This document shows, piece after piece, positions 47,891-60,650 of a DNA stretch of 64,000 bases (position 1 is the first letter of the stretch; each line of letters begins with the position of its first letter). The stretch spans positions 11,823,342 to 11,887,341 of the forward strand of contig NC_071399.1 of NCBI RefSeq assembly GCF_022682495.2, written 5' to 3'. The DNA is from Desmodus rotundus. Lineage: Eukaryota; Chordata; Mammalia; Chiroptera; Phyllostomidae. The notes under the pieces were generated by a model, which saw only the letters and a program-made list of their open reading frames with translations, made no database searches and was not told the DNA's origin. The position numbers were made by a program, and so were the translations under genes.

Positions 47891-48854
47891 CGAAGGCAGC
47901 CTTTTTTATTGGTACTCATATATGGTTTCAATGGTAACTTTTTATGTTTTGCAAAAGAAGGTGTGCTTCACAGAAATTTCTTAAAATAGGGATTTGTATT
48001 GTATTTGCATGCTTCCATTGAACCCATTCTAATGCTTTATACTGACAATATCTTTTCTTTTAACTTGACTTTTAACTATCCCAATTAAATAATCAGATAG
48101 AAAGTTATTATCACCAGGTGCTATTTTCCTTACGTCATGCCCAAGAAGCTTAGCCTTCTACAAATTTAAAGATCTCACCACATTTGTTGATTAATTTGCA
48201 GATTAATATTTGAACCATGTGTTATTTATTCAATAATGTTGGCATTTATTCCAAATTATGCGGGGGTGGGGGTGGGGCGCTTATTTTTATCCTCCCACCA
48301 GGAGTTAAATCAAAACTCCTTTTTGAATTTACTTCTTTTCTGTTCTCACACACCTGGCACGATGCCAGTTCATTTTTAAATAAAAAATACAACCACATTC
48401 TCTTTCTTTATTCTTTTAGCAATATTATAATCTTGACATTTGATCTCTGCAAGCAATTATCTGGTTTCTTCAATTCTCCTTTTAATATTCTTTAAAGGAG
48501 TTGAAACATGTAAAATAGCTCTTTGGTCTGTGCCAAAACGTTCCCAGCTGTCTCAAAATATGAAGCAAATTATACCAAGGGGCATATCTTTAAAAAATAA
48601 AGTCTACAGGAGTGATTCTAAATTCCTTAACTCGGAAATCAAGGCCTGCGATATTTTGCTTTTTTTCAGATATCTCTCCCATAATTGAGCTTTCAGATCA
48701 ATAAAGATTATGTTCTTTTAGTTTCCTGTAGCTTTGTGGTATATTTCTCTTCCCATAACTCCATGAAGGCCTTTCCCCAAGCTAGTCTGTCAACTGGTTT
48801 GCTCCTCATATGTCAGGGTTGCACCAGGTGAGTGACATGTCCCTGCTCACTTAA
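47891..48854. other. AT-rich flank, nothing recognised
   Basis: No supported gene, RNA or repeat; a short G-rich run lies near 48260. Confidence 0.5.
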
Positions 48855-48985
48855 TGATACTATTTCTCATTTGTAAGTGGGCATATTTTATCTTAATGAG
48901 CTTTATAACCACCATCTGGGATAAAAGCTGTGAGCATTGCTACCCCATGTTACACATGAGGAAATTGAGGCTTGGAGGGCTAATT
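48855..48985 (-). mobile_element. MIR fragment, antisense
   Basis: AATGAGCTTTATAACCACCA and ACATGAGGAAATTGAGGCTT match antisense MIR. A VES SINE cuts it at about 48990. Confidence 0.65.
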
Positions 48986-48994
48986 TTATTTTTT

Positions 48995-49147
48995 TTGATT
49001 TTAAAGATTTGATTTATTTGTTTTTAGAGAGAGGGGAAGGGAGGGAGAAAGAGAGGAAGAGAAACATCGATTGGCGGTGGGGGCCAAACCCACAGCCAAG
49101 GCATGTGCCCTGAGTGGGAATCAGACCAGTGAGCCACCCTGGTGGGA
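48995..49147 (-). mobile_element. VES SINE, antisense, internally deleted
   Basis: T-rich start, AGAGAAACATCGATTGG, then a jump to CCAAACCCACAGCCAAGGCA and GTGAGCCACCCTGGTGGG. It is about 60 bases shorter than the full copies, with the middle missing. Confidence 0.85.
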
Positions 49148-50479
49148 GCTGGAGGGTCAGAGCTTATACCTCCTTCTGAACTCCTCTGCACGGCCGAGCT
49201 GCTTCGCTCACTCCACTGCACCTCATCATACTATTTTTTATGCGTGCATGGCTTGTGATCGAAGCTCCATCTCCTTAAAACCAGAGCTTATCTGATGGCT
49301 CCTTGTATTCGCCTAGGAAAAGAAACTCAGTAAATAATAGTTTGACTTGTTAGAATCAAAAAATTATAAACCTTTGAGCAAAAAGGGAGCTTTATAGATC
49401 ATTTAATGAATACTTGTATTTCTCAAAAGGTTTGAGGTTTGTGAAGCCCTGGGAGTAATCTGTACAATGTTACACATTTTTATTAGAAGATTTGAAGTAA
49501 AATTACCTTCATTTTAAAGAAGTGCTGGTTTATATTACCATGGAATATAAAATTTAAAGAAGTTTTAAGATGAAACATGAAACTTTGAAGAAACTCCACA
49601 GAAATATCAGAACTCTACTGGGCTGCTTCAGACTGCCCCAGACTTCAAGGGGGGAAATGTCTGTTCTCATGCAGTTGGTGCTATTTCTACTGAAAAAATT
49701 GAGAAGCATCAAGTATAACATTAACTGAGGCCTGGAAAGGTTAAACAAATTGTCCCAAATCACACATTATTTCAACCAATATTGATTCAGCATCTACTAC
49801 TAATTGTGCAAACACCTGATCTAAAGTGACCAGCAAAGCAGACAGGGCACTTAACTTCTAAGTTTGTATACAAGTTAGGGTGAGGTGGGAGAGAGTCATT
49901 AAATTAACATTCAGTGTGTGTAACCCATATAAACCAGCCCCTCTGCTGGTTATTCCAGCAGAACATAAAAAAAAAGCAACTCAAATCTTTATTACAGCCT
50001 CTCCAGAAAATACCCAAGGGGAGTCCATTCCTATTGCACAACAAAAGGTATTTAACATTTTTTTCTGTACCTTACACTCTCAATATGGCACTCAGCATCT
50101 CATCATTGACAAAAATGGATTTTCCCAAATTTCTTCCTGTCCTTCAGCCTGAAGAGCTCCTCCCAGGCTCTCCTTTTCCCATCTATACATCTATTTTATC
50201 TCCAGTACAAATGAAGCTAGCTTCTGATTTCTTTAGTGGTTGTGGTGTTGGAAAAAAATGTGAAATGTCATGAAGTGATTTCTGTACCAGCAATTGTTTT
50301 TTATTTGCACACTATGGTCAATGTACAGGTGCAGAGTACCTGACCTAGGCTAGGAACTGGGGCAGGCTTCTCTACGAAAGGGATCTATTATTAAGCTGAG
50401 CTCAGACTGCTAAATAACTATGAACCAAGAAAAGGCATAAGAACATTCCAGGCTTAGGGATCACGACCAATGAGATCTC
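49148..50479. other. Flank, nothing recognised
   Basis: Short open frames at 49.9-50.3 kb have no recognisable domain. Confidence 0.5.
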
Positions 50480-50770
50480 AAGTGAGAAGAACGTGAAAAC
50501 GATAAAGTCCTTTGTGGCTGGAATATGAGGCCAGAGGGTGCGGGGAGAAGGCGCAGAGGGAGGCAAGGGTCCAATTGTGCAGGGCCTTGTGGCCCATGTT
50601 TAGGATTTTTGGTCTCCTTCTCGGAGAGCACTGAGAAGTTATCAATCAGAAGGAAGCCTGGTAGTGGTGTGATCAGATTTGCATCCCGATACAAAGATTT
50701 GGTAGGGACTAGAGATTTGGGAAATTTGGGGAGAACCTGTGAGTATGCTTCTGTTGAACTGTGACAGGGC
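50480..50770 (+). repeat. Ancient mammalian interspersed repeat, family not assigned
   Basis: GCAGGGCCTTGTGGCCCATG, AGGATTTTTGGTCTCCTTCT and GTAGTGGTGTGATCAGATTT match the middle part of the same family as 6.7 kb. Confidence 0.55.
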
Positions 50771-51919
50771 CAGAGGAGATGGAAAGAAGAATAAACATTC
50801 AGAAGCTCTTTGGGGAGAGATGGTCAGGAGTTAGTGCTTGATGGGCTATGGCTGCTGAAGAAGACTGATGCCAAGCTCAACTCCCAAATTTCTGTCTTGA
50901 GCAACTGGATGGTGATGATGATGATAGACTGAGAAACAGAAAGTTCTAGAAGAAGACCGGATTTTGTGAAGGAATTTTGTAGGCCAAATGGCTTAAAAAG
51001 TGAGACAGGAAAAAAAAAAAAGTGATTCTGTTAAATCAGGTCATGAAGCTTCAGAATTTGTTATTTATTCTTGCTTGAATTCTTTCTTTTTTTTATCTCA
51101 TCAATAACCACCTAAATACATGCAGAACACTTTGAGTTTACTTAGCTATTTTTTCATTGATTTCAAAGGATTACATAGACATCGTTTCATTTAGTAAAAT
51201 TGGTAAGAAGCAGATTTCACTCTAAATTTCATTGCCGATGATGATCATTTTGATCATCTGCTTAGGGGGATGTGTAGAAGCATTCTCCTCTGTTAAGTTC
51301 TTATTTTTCCTCCCTTAAATGTGCAAAGTTGTGCGGAGAAACTTGAAGACTGTAACTATCTTTCCTTCACCAAGCTTTCACTCATTGCAGGGTGATTTTC
51401 TAATTTTACCATTCCCTCAATATTTATTAGGTGGCATAGTAGAAAGCATTTTCCTTTTCTTCTTTCTTTCATTTATAACAGTATGGACTCATCAATCCTG
51501 ACTTCATCCAATAGGTTAAAAAAATCCATTACCGTCATTACATTAATGCTCACTCAATGTGTCCCAGTTTTGATCAGCTGAAGCCACTTCCAGCCGACTC
51601 CCATGTCCTTTCATCTGTTTTCATCATTTTGAGCGTATTCTTACAGACCCCATAAGGTGTTCCTGACTCTTACTTTTCTTGCCCTGTGTTTGGAATCAGC
51701 ATCTCTCCAGGGAATTCAGGTCACATTTAATGGAGAAAAGGTATTTAGAAACAATCATCTGGGTAAAAGGTATTCTCTTTGCTGGAGGCTCTTCTAGGCC
51801 ATTCCAGAAAATAGGTCTAGGAAATTTGCACACACTTAAACATCCACACATTTGCATACATACATGTATACCCATATCCATATTTATTTCCATATCTGGG
51901 ACTATTACCACTGTATCTG
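50771..51919. other. AT-rich flank, nothing recognised
   Basis: No supported gene, RNA or repeat. Confidence 0.5.
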
Positions 51920-52140
51920 CATCTTATTTGGGGCTGCTATCACAAATGGCCATCTTAGACAGGGTGGCTCGAACAGCAGACATTTATTTCTCACAGTTCT
52001 AGAGGCTGGAAATCCAAGGTCACGGTGCCAGCATGGCCAGGTTCTTGGTGAGGACCGTCTGTCAGGCTGTAGATGGCTGACTTCCGGTTACACCTGCACA
52101 CGGTGGAGAGAGGGTGAGAGAGCTCCCAGGGGTGACTGAC
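51920..52140 (+). repeat. Ancient interspersed repeat, family not assigned
   Basis: TTTATTTCTCACAGTTCTAG, AGGCTGGAAATCCAAGGTCA and GGCTGACTTCCGGTTACACC belong to a widespread mammalian repeat recognisable by eye. Confidence 0.6.
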
Positions 52141-54123
52141 TGCACTGGGAATGATTTAGATTTCAAGTGCTTTGCTGAGTACTGCTATGGTGACAGTTCC
52201 TGAATGGCTTAGTAAAGGGTACATTAAGGATAACACTCATCATTAAGACAATTTACTGAGAAATTCTTAAGAGAATTGCAGTGAGAAACAAAAATGAAGT
52301 TTATTTTGCAGGTTACTTGCAGCAATTTCATATCACAACCAGAGTAGTTAAATGGGTGTATGGAGTCTAAATAATGAAACAATCAATTAAAAGACTAATG
52401 AAAAGGGGCAAAATGCTTTATATGAATTTCAAACAATCATTACCTGTTAGCTCTTAGGACAAGAACTACACTCCATATACTGCTTTATATTTTGCTCAGT
52501 GGATTTTTAAAGATTTTTTCACCATCTGACATGGTGAAGCACATAGAGAACATAGCATCCATTTAGTAAATATTTCTGGCTTGGCTATAATATTTTGGAT
52601 GGACACACCTTAAATATGCAAGATTATATGTTCATTATATCTCAACAAAGCTAGAAAAAGCAAATGACTATTACTTGTATCCACGTGTTTTTTCCATAAT
52701 AATAATTGGTCCCTCTTAAACATTTACCATACCAAACATGCAATGAGCATATTTGAGATTGTAGAGGGCTCTATTTGATCTAAATCCACCTTACGGAAGA
52801 TAAGACATTTCATATACTCGAGCCAAAGGGGCCTCTCGTAAGAACCTGGATACTTCTATGACAACCGTCCTGTGAAAAGGTACTCAGGCTGCTTGGAAAG
52901 ACTCTATAAATCGCAGGTTCAGGTCTAAACCAGGTGTAAGTGAATTCATAAAGGGTCTTCTCAGCTCAATAAGGCTGTTTAGTTCTTCAAAGAAGGCAAA
53001 AATATAGCTGAGACCCTTAGCTTCAGGCCTCCCCGAAGGCTCCATTCATCACCGGTTGCTTCAGTGCCTTTTAGAGCAATTAAAATCATGTCTGGTAAAA
53101 GCATGCAAAGTAGTTCTATTTTCTATTTTAATGTTCTTGTAAATGGATAAGAGTACAGTTACCGCTGTATCATTTGGGGTCTTCACTAATAATAAGAGTG
53201 TAGACTAGATGAAAAAAAATAAAGATCCAAATTCTAGCATTCTGTTTTTGAAATAATTAGAAAACTATATTTGCCAATCATGGGGCAAACCTAAGTATCC
53301 TTCAAAACTATTGAACCTGCTGAAAGCTTTTCCCAAGGACAACCCGGGAATCGATACAAAGTAGTAAAGTGACTGCTTTGTTTGCCTTCCAAAAAGCCCT
53401 GTGGAAAATGAATATTTAATGACAGACAAACCAAGATGTTGAATGTAAGAAATAATAGGTTGGAAAAGTAGATAGAAGGGTTTTGTTACATTGGAGGATC
53501 AAGTGAATTACAATTAGTCTAATGATGAAACCCTTTAAGTCTTTGCTTTATGGCTGTTGTCCTGAAATACCAGCCGTGGGGTTATTATAAATCCTATGTC
53601 CATGGGCCGCAGAGCCTCACCACACGCATGCAGATAATATGTACTCATAATTACCCACAATGGGGCCATGAACCTACGGTTGAATTGAACTTTATTTCTT
53701 TTCCTTGGCTTTTCATTTTCACTTGGGGTACAAACAGAAGACACAGCAAGAGTACACGCTGTGCTTAGGAACCCATTTCAAAGACCTTCCAGTTTCCAGG
53801 CCACCGTGGTCTCTGGATGAAAGATAAGGAACAATTCGATCAAGCAGCCACCAAGAAATCTGACAGGTCAGGCGTCCCTGGGAATAGTCGATGTAATTGG
53901 GAAAACATCCCCCTTTAAAAGTCAAGGATTTTGTTAGTGCATTTCCTGAGTAATGAAGTGAGTGGTCCTTTTATTTCATATTCCTGAGGATTTTTTCCTG
54001 GGGATTCTAATTTTTTTTCTGAGATAGAGCTGCTTGATTTTTCTTAAAGCCTTGGGATTATTGGGGCCTGGTGGGTGCATCCATGCAAGTTGTTGGGTCC
54101 AGGGGTGCAGAGGGAGAAGGTCC
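52141..54123. other. AT-rich flank, nothing recognised
   Basis: A stretch near 53.5-53.9 kb is open in short frames on both strands but has no family features. Confidence 0.5.
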
Positions 54124-54155
<32 letters not shown>

Positions 54156-54165
54156 CACACACACA
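54124..54165 (+). repeat. (TG)n(CG)n(CA)n alternating purine-pyrimidine tract
   Basis: About 42 bases alternate strictly between purine and pyrimidine: TG repeats, then GCGCGCGCG, then TGTGCACACACACA. The centre and ends are partly self-complementary. Confidence 0.95.
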
Positions 54166-54459
54166 GTGGGGGAGGCAGCTGTGGAAAAGGCTCTCTCGAA
54201 TCCCAGAACATGCTTCCAATTTCACTATTATTTTTATCTCCCTCAATAAACTTTTTTGGGATTATGGTTCTGTTTTCTCCTTTCAAGTTCCACCTTCAAT
54301 AATTCATTGTTTTGACTTCTTGAAATGCTCTACAGATTTTCATTGTTTACTTTTTTCACCCTAGAAGAATAATGGGGATATTTGTAAGAGATGGAAGGCC
54401 CAGAATTGGGGGGCCAAGTTAAAGCAACCAGCTAGTAGAAATCATCTAAGTTTTCTTAA

Positions 54460-54680
54460 GACACTGTCACTCTGGAACCGCTAAGCTAAACAGTGGAACG
54501 TGGAGTAATTTATTTGACTCCTCTCGATTTTCTCCTATAAAATGGAGTTTAAAGTACTACCAAGCACTTAGGGCTGCTGTGAAAATCAGATAAAATCAGT
54601 GCATGTAAAAACACTTGGAACACGGCCTGGCACATAGCAACTATTCTACAAATGTTACACATCACTACTGTAATTGTATT
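54460..54680 (+). mobile_element. MIR fragment
   Basis: ATTTTCTCCTATAAAATGGA, GGGCTGCTGTGAAAATCAGA and CACGGCCTGGCACATAGCAA lie in MIR order. Confidence 0.8.
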
Positions 54681-54829
54681 TAAAAAGGAAGAAATCTAAT
54701 GTACAGCCTTATATCATTTTTTTCAATCAAAATCCTTTTCTCATCTAGATCGATTCTTTTCCTGTATTTCTGTAGAGTTTTGTAGCATGCTATGGGTTCA
54801 GATTGTTTTTACTTTATCTCATAGACACA

Positions 54830-56060
54830 TACCCTTGTATTACACCCTCCACTTAATTGTCATTTAATTTGCATACAATAATATACTATGGTTTACTTAA
54901 CATTTAAATATTTGTAGGCATTTTCGCTGATGCAAATGTTCCCCCCATTGTAGGTAATACTGCACTGAAAATTGCTGTGTAAGTTAGTTTTCTTCCATCG
55001 GAGAGGGGGAATGGGTAATGAGTGGAAGTGCGTGTTATATCTATAGCCCTCCAGAAAGATGTAACCATTTTATATTCCTCCCATTAATAAAGAAAGTACG
55101 CATATTCCCTCTCCCCAAAGGCTTAAGACTGGGTTTTACAACTGAATTTTTTTCCCATTTAATATATCTCTAAAGGAGATTTTAAGTTGGTTGGGTTTGC
55201 CTTTATCTTTTTCCTTTTTAATACAACTGTGATTTTTTTAAAAATATGATTTAATCTATATTTCTTGAGTGGACACATTTAGCAGGTGGTTGTTGACTTA
55301 CATAATCATTCATTTCCACATATAGTTTTGGGAGAAATTTGTTAGCAGGTTATGTTTGTAATATATCTATTTATATTAAAACTTTTTAGTTATAATTTCA
55401 TTTTACATTTTGTTGTATGAAAATGAAAAGCTTTAAAAGTATATTCAATTAATCTATCTTAGTCCTGGTAACAACCTTCATTTTCCTAGTGATTAGAAAG
55501 AAGTGCATGTTCTCTCCCCCTGTGGGATAAATAAGCTACTTTTCAGGGGTTTTTTTAATGCTTTTACTCTTTGATACAGCTAGAACTTATTGTAGTGTTT
55601 GGGTCTCATGTTTGTCTAAGTTGTTCTTTCCAATTAGTCAGCCCCCTATTTGGGAGACAGGGTATTAACTGGTCACCCCTTGACCGATGTCTGCTTGATC
55701 TCTGTTACAGATCAGGTTCATGTTTCAAACTACAATAACTTGACACCATATGATTTTGATTGTGTGTTCACTTTTTCAGATCTTGCAGGCTGAATCCACC
55801 TTTACTACCCGTGAAAATGATTTCATATTGTCACCCATTTATTTTTTACTACGAATTCTTACAGGAATTTTAGTTGTACTGCAATGAATTTATACAGTAG
55901 AATAAAAAATATTGATGTCTTTATTTAGTCTCTCTTAAAAAAAACACCTGGCACGGTTCTTTAGTTATGTTTTTAAAGTTTCCCTTTAGGATTTAATTAT
56001 TTTTAAAAAGCTATATTTCAAATTAAACTTTATGCATTGTATTTCATGCATTTGTTGATA
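54830..56060 (-). mobile_element. Old L1 segment, antisense
   Basis: Antisense L1-like order: a segment resembling the 'incomplete TATTTACC...TGCTG..GAA' block (54890-54990), CTCCAGAAAGATGTAACCAT near 55050, then ORF2-derived sequence to about 56060. Highly diverged; the boundaries are approximate. Confidence 0.6.
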
Positions 56061-56399
56061 TGGTGGACTGTTTTATTTCTATATAATAATTATTTTGTTT
56101 GACTGTTGAAATTTTAGTATGCAGCCATGTAATATGCAAATTTAGATTTATATTCTCTATTTAGGGACAGTGGTGACAGGGGCCCCTGACTGTATTTCTG
56201 TTCTTTACATAAATTGACTCAAGTGTGACCTGATTCTAACATTATTTGTTCAGAGATCTTTAACAACAGACTGTACAATTCCTCCTGATCTTTTTCATTT
56301 GAAAACACCTTCATTTGAAGGTTGTGTATTATTTTCGAGCCATACACCTGGGGTTGCAGCACAAAAGTACACCTAACACAGAACTACGAAGAGGGATGA

Positions 56400-56640
56400 A
56401 GGCACAGCTGGTGTTTGGAAGTCAGACTGGTCTGGGTCTCCATCCCAGTCCTGGTATTCAGGAGCTGTGTGACACTGGGCACGTTCACGACCAGATGGGG
56501 TTTCCATTTGATCAGTGATCAAATGGCTATAAAAATGCCTATTTAACAGGGTTGTCGTGAGTAATTAAACAATTAACATGTCAAGTGTAAAGTGCCTATC
56601 ACGGTGCATGGTATACAATCAGGGATTATTTGGATCATCA
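56400..56640 (+). mobile_element. MIR SINE
   Basis: TTTGGAAGTCAGACTGGTCT, GGAGCTGTGTGACACTGGGC, ACAGGGTTGTCGTGAGTAAT and CACGGTGCATGGTATACAAT follow MIR with an interruption around 56490-56520. Confidence 0.75.
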
Positions 56641-57399
56641 TCATGATTAATGTTAATAACTCAGAATTTTAACCAAGAAATTCTTGAATCCATGCTACCT
56701 GTGAAGCTACTATATACGGCTATTTAAATTAATAACTTCTTAGGGGGCTATTTCTTTGTCTTCTAACTTGTCTGCTTTGGCAGTATATTATTAAATATAC
56801 TTCTTTTGCAATACATTTTAGGAAATTTATTTTTTCTATATTTTTTATTTTTACCTACATCATCCTGTGCATTCTGATGATTTTCATAACCTTATTTCAA
56901 GGGTCCAACTGAACAACAAAATTTTGACAAAAGCAAGACTTCACAAAGTTCTGTCATGCTGACGTAGTTACCTCTCCGCTGTTGCACTTTAGTTCATTCC
57001 TATTCCTTCAGAGAGATTAGATTTCTCACAATTCCAAGTGAAATGAGCACAGGGCTTATGAAGACCTGGGTTTGTCTCCTACTTGCCAAGTTTGTGGTGA
57101 TGATTAGATTAAATCAAAGTAAATAACATGAGTGAAAATGACAACCAAAATATCCAGCACACTGGAGACCTCAAAAAAAAGCTGGTGCTTTCTGCTCTGT
57201 TTCTTTTCTTTCTCTTTGGTTCCTCTTCAGCACCCACAGGGGCGTCTGGCAACCTGTCTGAACATTGCATTCTCTGGGCTGTGAGGGAGAGCCTGCCGGA
57301 CAGCGCTCGTGGCTAACAGGATCTCCCCATTGGTAGCCACTTGTGTCTGGGAGATGGGAGCCCATCAGTTGTTGAACTTTTCAATCTGCCCGTAAAAAC

Positions 57400-58820
57400 A
57401 GACAGAGGGCCAAGGATAGCAAACTCAAAACCCACGGAGGACAGCTGCAACAAAACAGGTTACAGGTATCTGCATGAACCCGAAAATATAAGTAACTGAG
57501 AAGAGCTACGGGAGCTGGGTGGTATCAGCAGCTGTACACCTGGTTCTGCTGAGAAAGCAGAGGGAAGCAATGAAGCATTTATGGATCTGAGAACCAAAAT
57601 CACCAAAGAGTGCTCACAGGAAAGCTTGAGGTTCTACTGAGAACAGCCACTGAAACTGGAAGTTTGAACATTCTAATGGTAGGGGAGTGTAAGGTTTCTG
57701 GAAGGGCACAGGGAATGTTTAAAGCTAATCAGCTGGGTTTACACTCCAGGACACGCACTGCACAGAGGAGGATCTTCTGGGAAAATAATGCCAATTGAGT
57801 AGAATAGGAACCACAGAGATAAAGGAAAGAGAGGGTCCACATGAAAGTGAAGAAAGAGAACAGTCAAAAAATCTCAAAAAGTAAGCTGCAAGTAAATAGT
57901 CCACAGAAAGAGAGCAACAGAGCTGTGAAATCAGAGCAGCTTCCTCATACCCTGCCTCCTTCCAAAAGTTCAAGAAAACTGTTTCACATTAAAAATGAGC
58001 CAAAAATCTAGTTTAAGTCCCATGCACAATTACTATAAGGACAAAGAGAAGAAGAAACTAAACAACAACCCTATAGTGACAAAAATGTCAGAGACGGGCC
58101 TACAGAACAGATGAAAACCATTACCTGCTATTTCAACAGGAGCTGAACGACATGAGAGAACAGCAAACATGAGATTTAGAAAACCTCAGAAACGGGCTGA
58201 TAGAATTCCGGAGAAAGTTAGAAGTAGAAGCAAAATCAATTCATGAATGAAGACCAAGCTAAAACCTATATGAGAGTAAGTAAACATAAGAGATGTACCT
58301 TAAGAAAAATAGAAGAGGAAAGAGAAAGATTAAAAAAAAAAGAATGAAAGTAAAGCTATGAAAAGAATTCAAGGCAGAGGGACAAATTTAGAAATCTAGG
58401 CAAAGAAGATATAAGAAATGTTTAATGGAAGTCCTTCAAGAATAAAAGCAAAGCAAGGCATAGAATAATTACAAAGAAGAAAAACAAAACAAATCATACT
58501 CAAGGACACTTTTTTTCAAATTAAAAAAAATATTTAAAACTACATATTAAAAAGTTATACTACTTACTGTGAAAATTGACCCAGAACTAGTAACATCAAG
58601 GCATGTTATAATGAAATTACTAGATTTTAAAGAAAAAAAATAATTTTAGGCATCTGGGCAATAAAGTCCACAAATATAAGAAAAAAACCAGATTTTTCAT
58701 CAAACTTTTGACAGCAATGATTTAGACAGAACAGAATAGAGGGACTTTTAACACGTTCAAAGACATAAAATGAGAATTGAAGGGTTTCAAGGACAGAGTC
58801 CGCATATAAAATGTTATCAC
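57400..58820 (+). mobile_element. A-rich old LINE-like region (HAL1 or L1 5'/ORF1-like)
   Basis: A long purine-rich stretch with fragments resembling HAL1/L1 ORF1 and flank (for example ACATGAGAGAACAGCAAACA, GTTATAATGAAATTACTAGA and TTTGACAGCAATGATTTAGA). No intact frame remains. The family assignment is tentative. Confidence 0.5.
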
Positions 58821-59869
58821 TGTGTTAAAACCTGGAATATTGTTCTCCTGAGCACTTCTTGAGGAATGTGCTTGAGAACGAGCTTCAGACGGCCCTAATG
58901 GTCAGAGACACTGACCTATGCACTGGGGATAAGCATCAAACACCCACACACACACGTACTTGTGTGTGTCTGGTAGCACAACAAGGCTAATAAGGATGGG
59001 TGAGTACAATCTCCAACAGCAATATGCTTGCCCATATAGATAAAATACAACTATGAAAAACATAAAACAATAATGAGGATAGCAAATACAACAAACATTT
59101 TCAGTTGCTTTCAGGGATCTTACTGGAATTGGTATTAATGGTATGATATTCTGAGGTCACAATGTGTATATACTGTGTGATTAAACAAATAATTATGTAG
59201 TATTCTAACTTTACTATCTCTTTTGTTCTTGTAAAGCAAGATCCTCAGGGAAGAAAACTTACTAGACATAGAATATTGCCTACCTCTGCCTAGAAGCAGT
59301 AACTTAGCATGAATAAACTCCCTGAGCACTCAGATTGTGGCATAGGAATAGTTACCACTAAAGGAAGCCAGCGTTTTAGAGATATGGCTAACTCCGAGTC
59401 TGGCCCAGGAAATGTCCAAGCTAATCCCAGAAAATAGTCCCGTATCGGATAGCAAGGAGGCTCTCAGAGGTTACTAATATCTTGTGACAAGTCCTCAGGA
59501 GCCAAAAAAGGCTCCCAAAGGCCAAAGATGAGAAAATTTGATAATCACTGTAGTGAATTGAAATACATGAATTTGTAATTAAAACAGAAACAGAGATCTA
59601 TCTGATTACCTTTGCAGGATTCCAGGAAAACAACTCGGTGTTTCATTAAAGTTGGTAAATATAGGGAAAGAACTGGGTATTTTTCCTCTCTTCTCTATAT
59701 GAGCTAAAGGAAAGGTCAGGATTGGGAGGGGTGCTTGGCAAAATTCTATTTCCTGACCAAGGCAGTTAGTGGTTTAAAGAATGTGTACTTTTAATACTTA
59801 TTGAGTTATAAATTTGTTTCACTCTGCTTTCTGCGTCTGAGTTATATTTTGTAATTGAAAATGTGGTCT
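58821..59869. other. Flank with a small CA/TG inverted repeat
   Basis: CACACACACGTACTTGTGTG near 58947 is an imperfect palindrome. Nothing else was recognised. Confidence 0.5.
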
Positions 59870-60310
59870 TTGGCCCTGGTTCCTGACACAAAGCTCTTAA
59901 AACCCTTGGGCTTCCTGGAGTGATACGTGTACCTTTAGCCATTCATAAGAAGATCCTTTTGAGCCCACCTGAGTTTATGTGAAAAGGTGACCTACATTGC
60001 CTTAGGATGGGGCTGGTCACCAAAAGGACCTAGTGACCAGAGGTTTGAAACTCAGCCTCTTGAGCAGGAACGTGAAAAAGAAGTCATGGGAAACTCCAAC
60101 TTATAGCCAGGTGCGAGAGGCACAGGTGACAATCTGGCCTTGCATTTGGCATCTGAGCAGGGGCAGTCTTGTGAGACCGAGCCCTTCACCTGGGGAATCT
60201 GATACTATTTCAGAATTGAGTGAAATGTATACGACACCCGGTCAGTGTTCGCTGTTGTGTTGGAAAGAAACACACTGGGGAAGGTTAAAAAATTTCACGT
60301 GTTGAACAAC
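59870..60310. repeat. Ancient LTR-like or DNA repeat, family not assigned
   Basis: AGCCATTCATAAGAAGATCC, ATGTGAAAAGGTGACCTACA, TCACCAAAAGGACCTAGTGA and ACGACACCCGGTCAGTGTTC follow a dispersed mammalian repeat. No open frame of note. Confidence 0.5.
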
Positions 60311-60334
60311 TATTCAACTTAGTTAATTTAAAGA

Positions 60335-60650
60335 CCACATTGGTTTTATTGAATGACTCATGAATCTGGTAGCATCTCGTCTAGTAAACACAGAGGTGCT
60401 CTGAGCTGTACCAGATAGATGGCTTTTATAGGCAGGAATGGGGGCAAGACAAGAAAATTAAGAGTGGATTATTTCAGCAAGGTCTCCTTCCCGCGTGGGA
60501 AGGCAGAGGGTCTGACCAGGCAGATTTCCTCACTAGGGCTGACCAGGAAATTCTGGATGGATTGGTTTAAAATTTCACTTCTGGCAGAGGCTAAAACTAC
60601 AGTTAGGTTAGGCGTTAAGTTATGGTGACTCCACTGTGGACCTGAAGTCT
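60335..60650. repeat. Probable old interspersed repeat, family not assigned
   Basis: TTGGTTTTATTGAATGACTC, ATGAATCTGGTAGCATCTCG and GATGGCTTTTATAGGCAGGA look like the antisense 3' part of an old retroelement. Weak. Confidence 0.35.
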
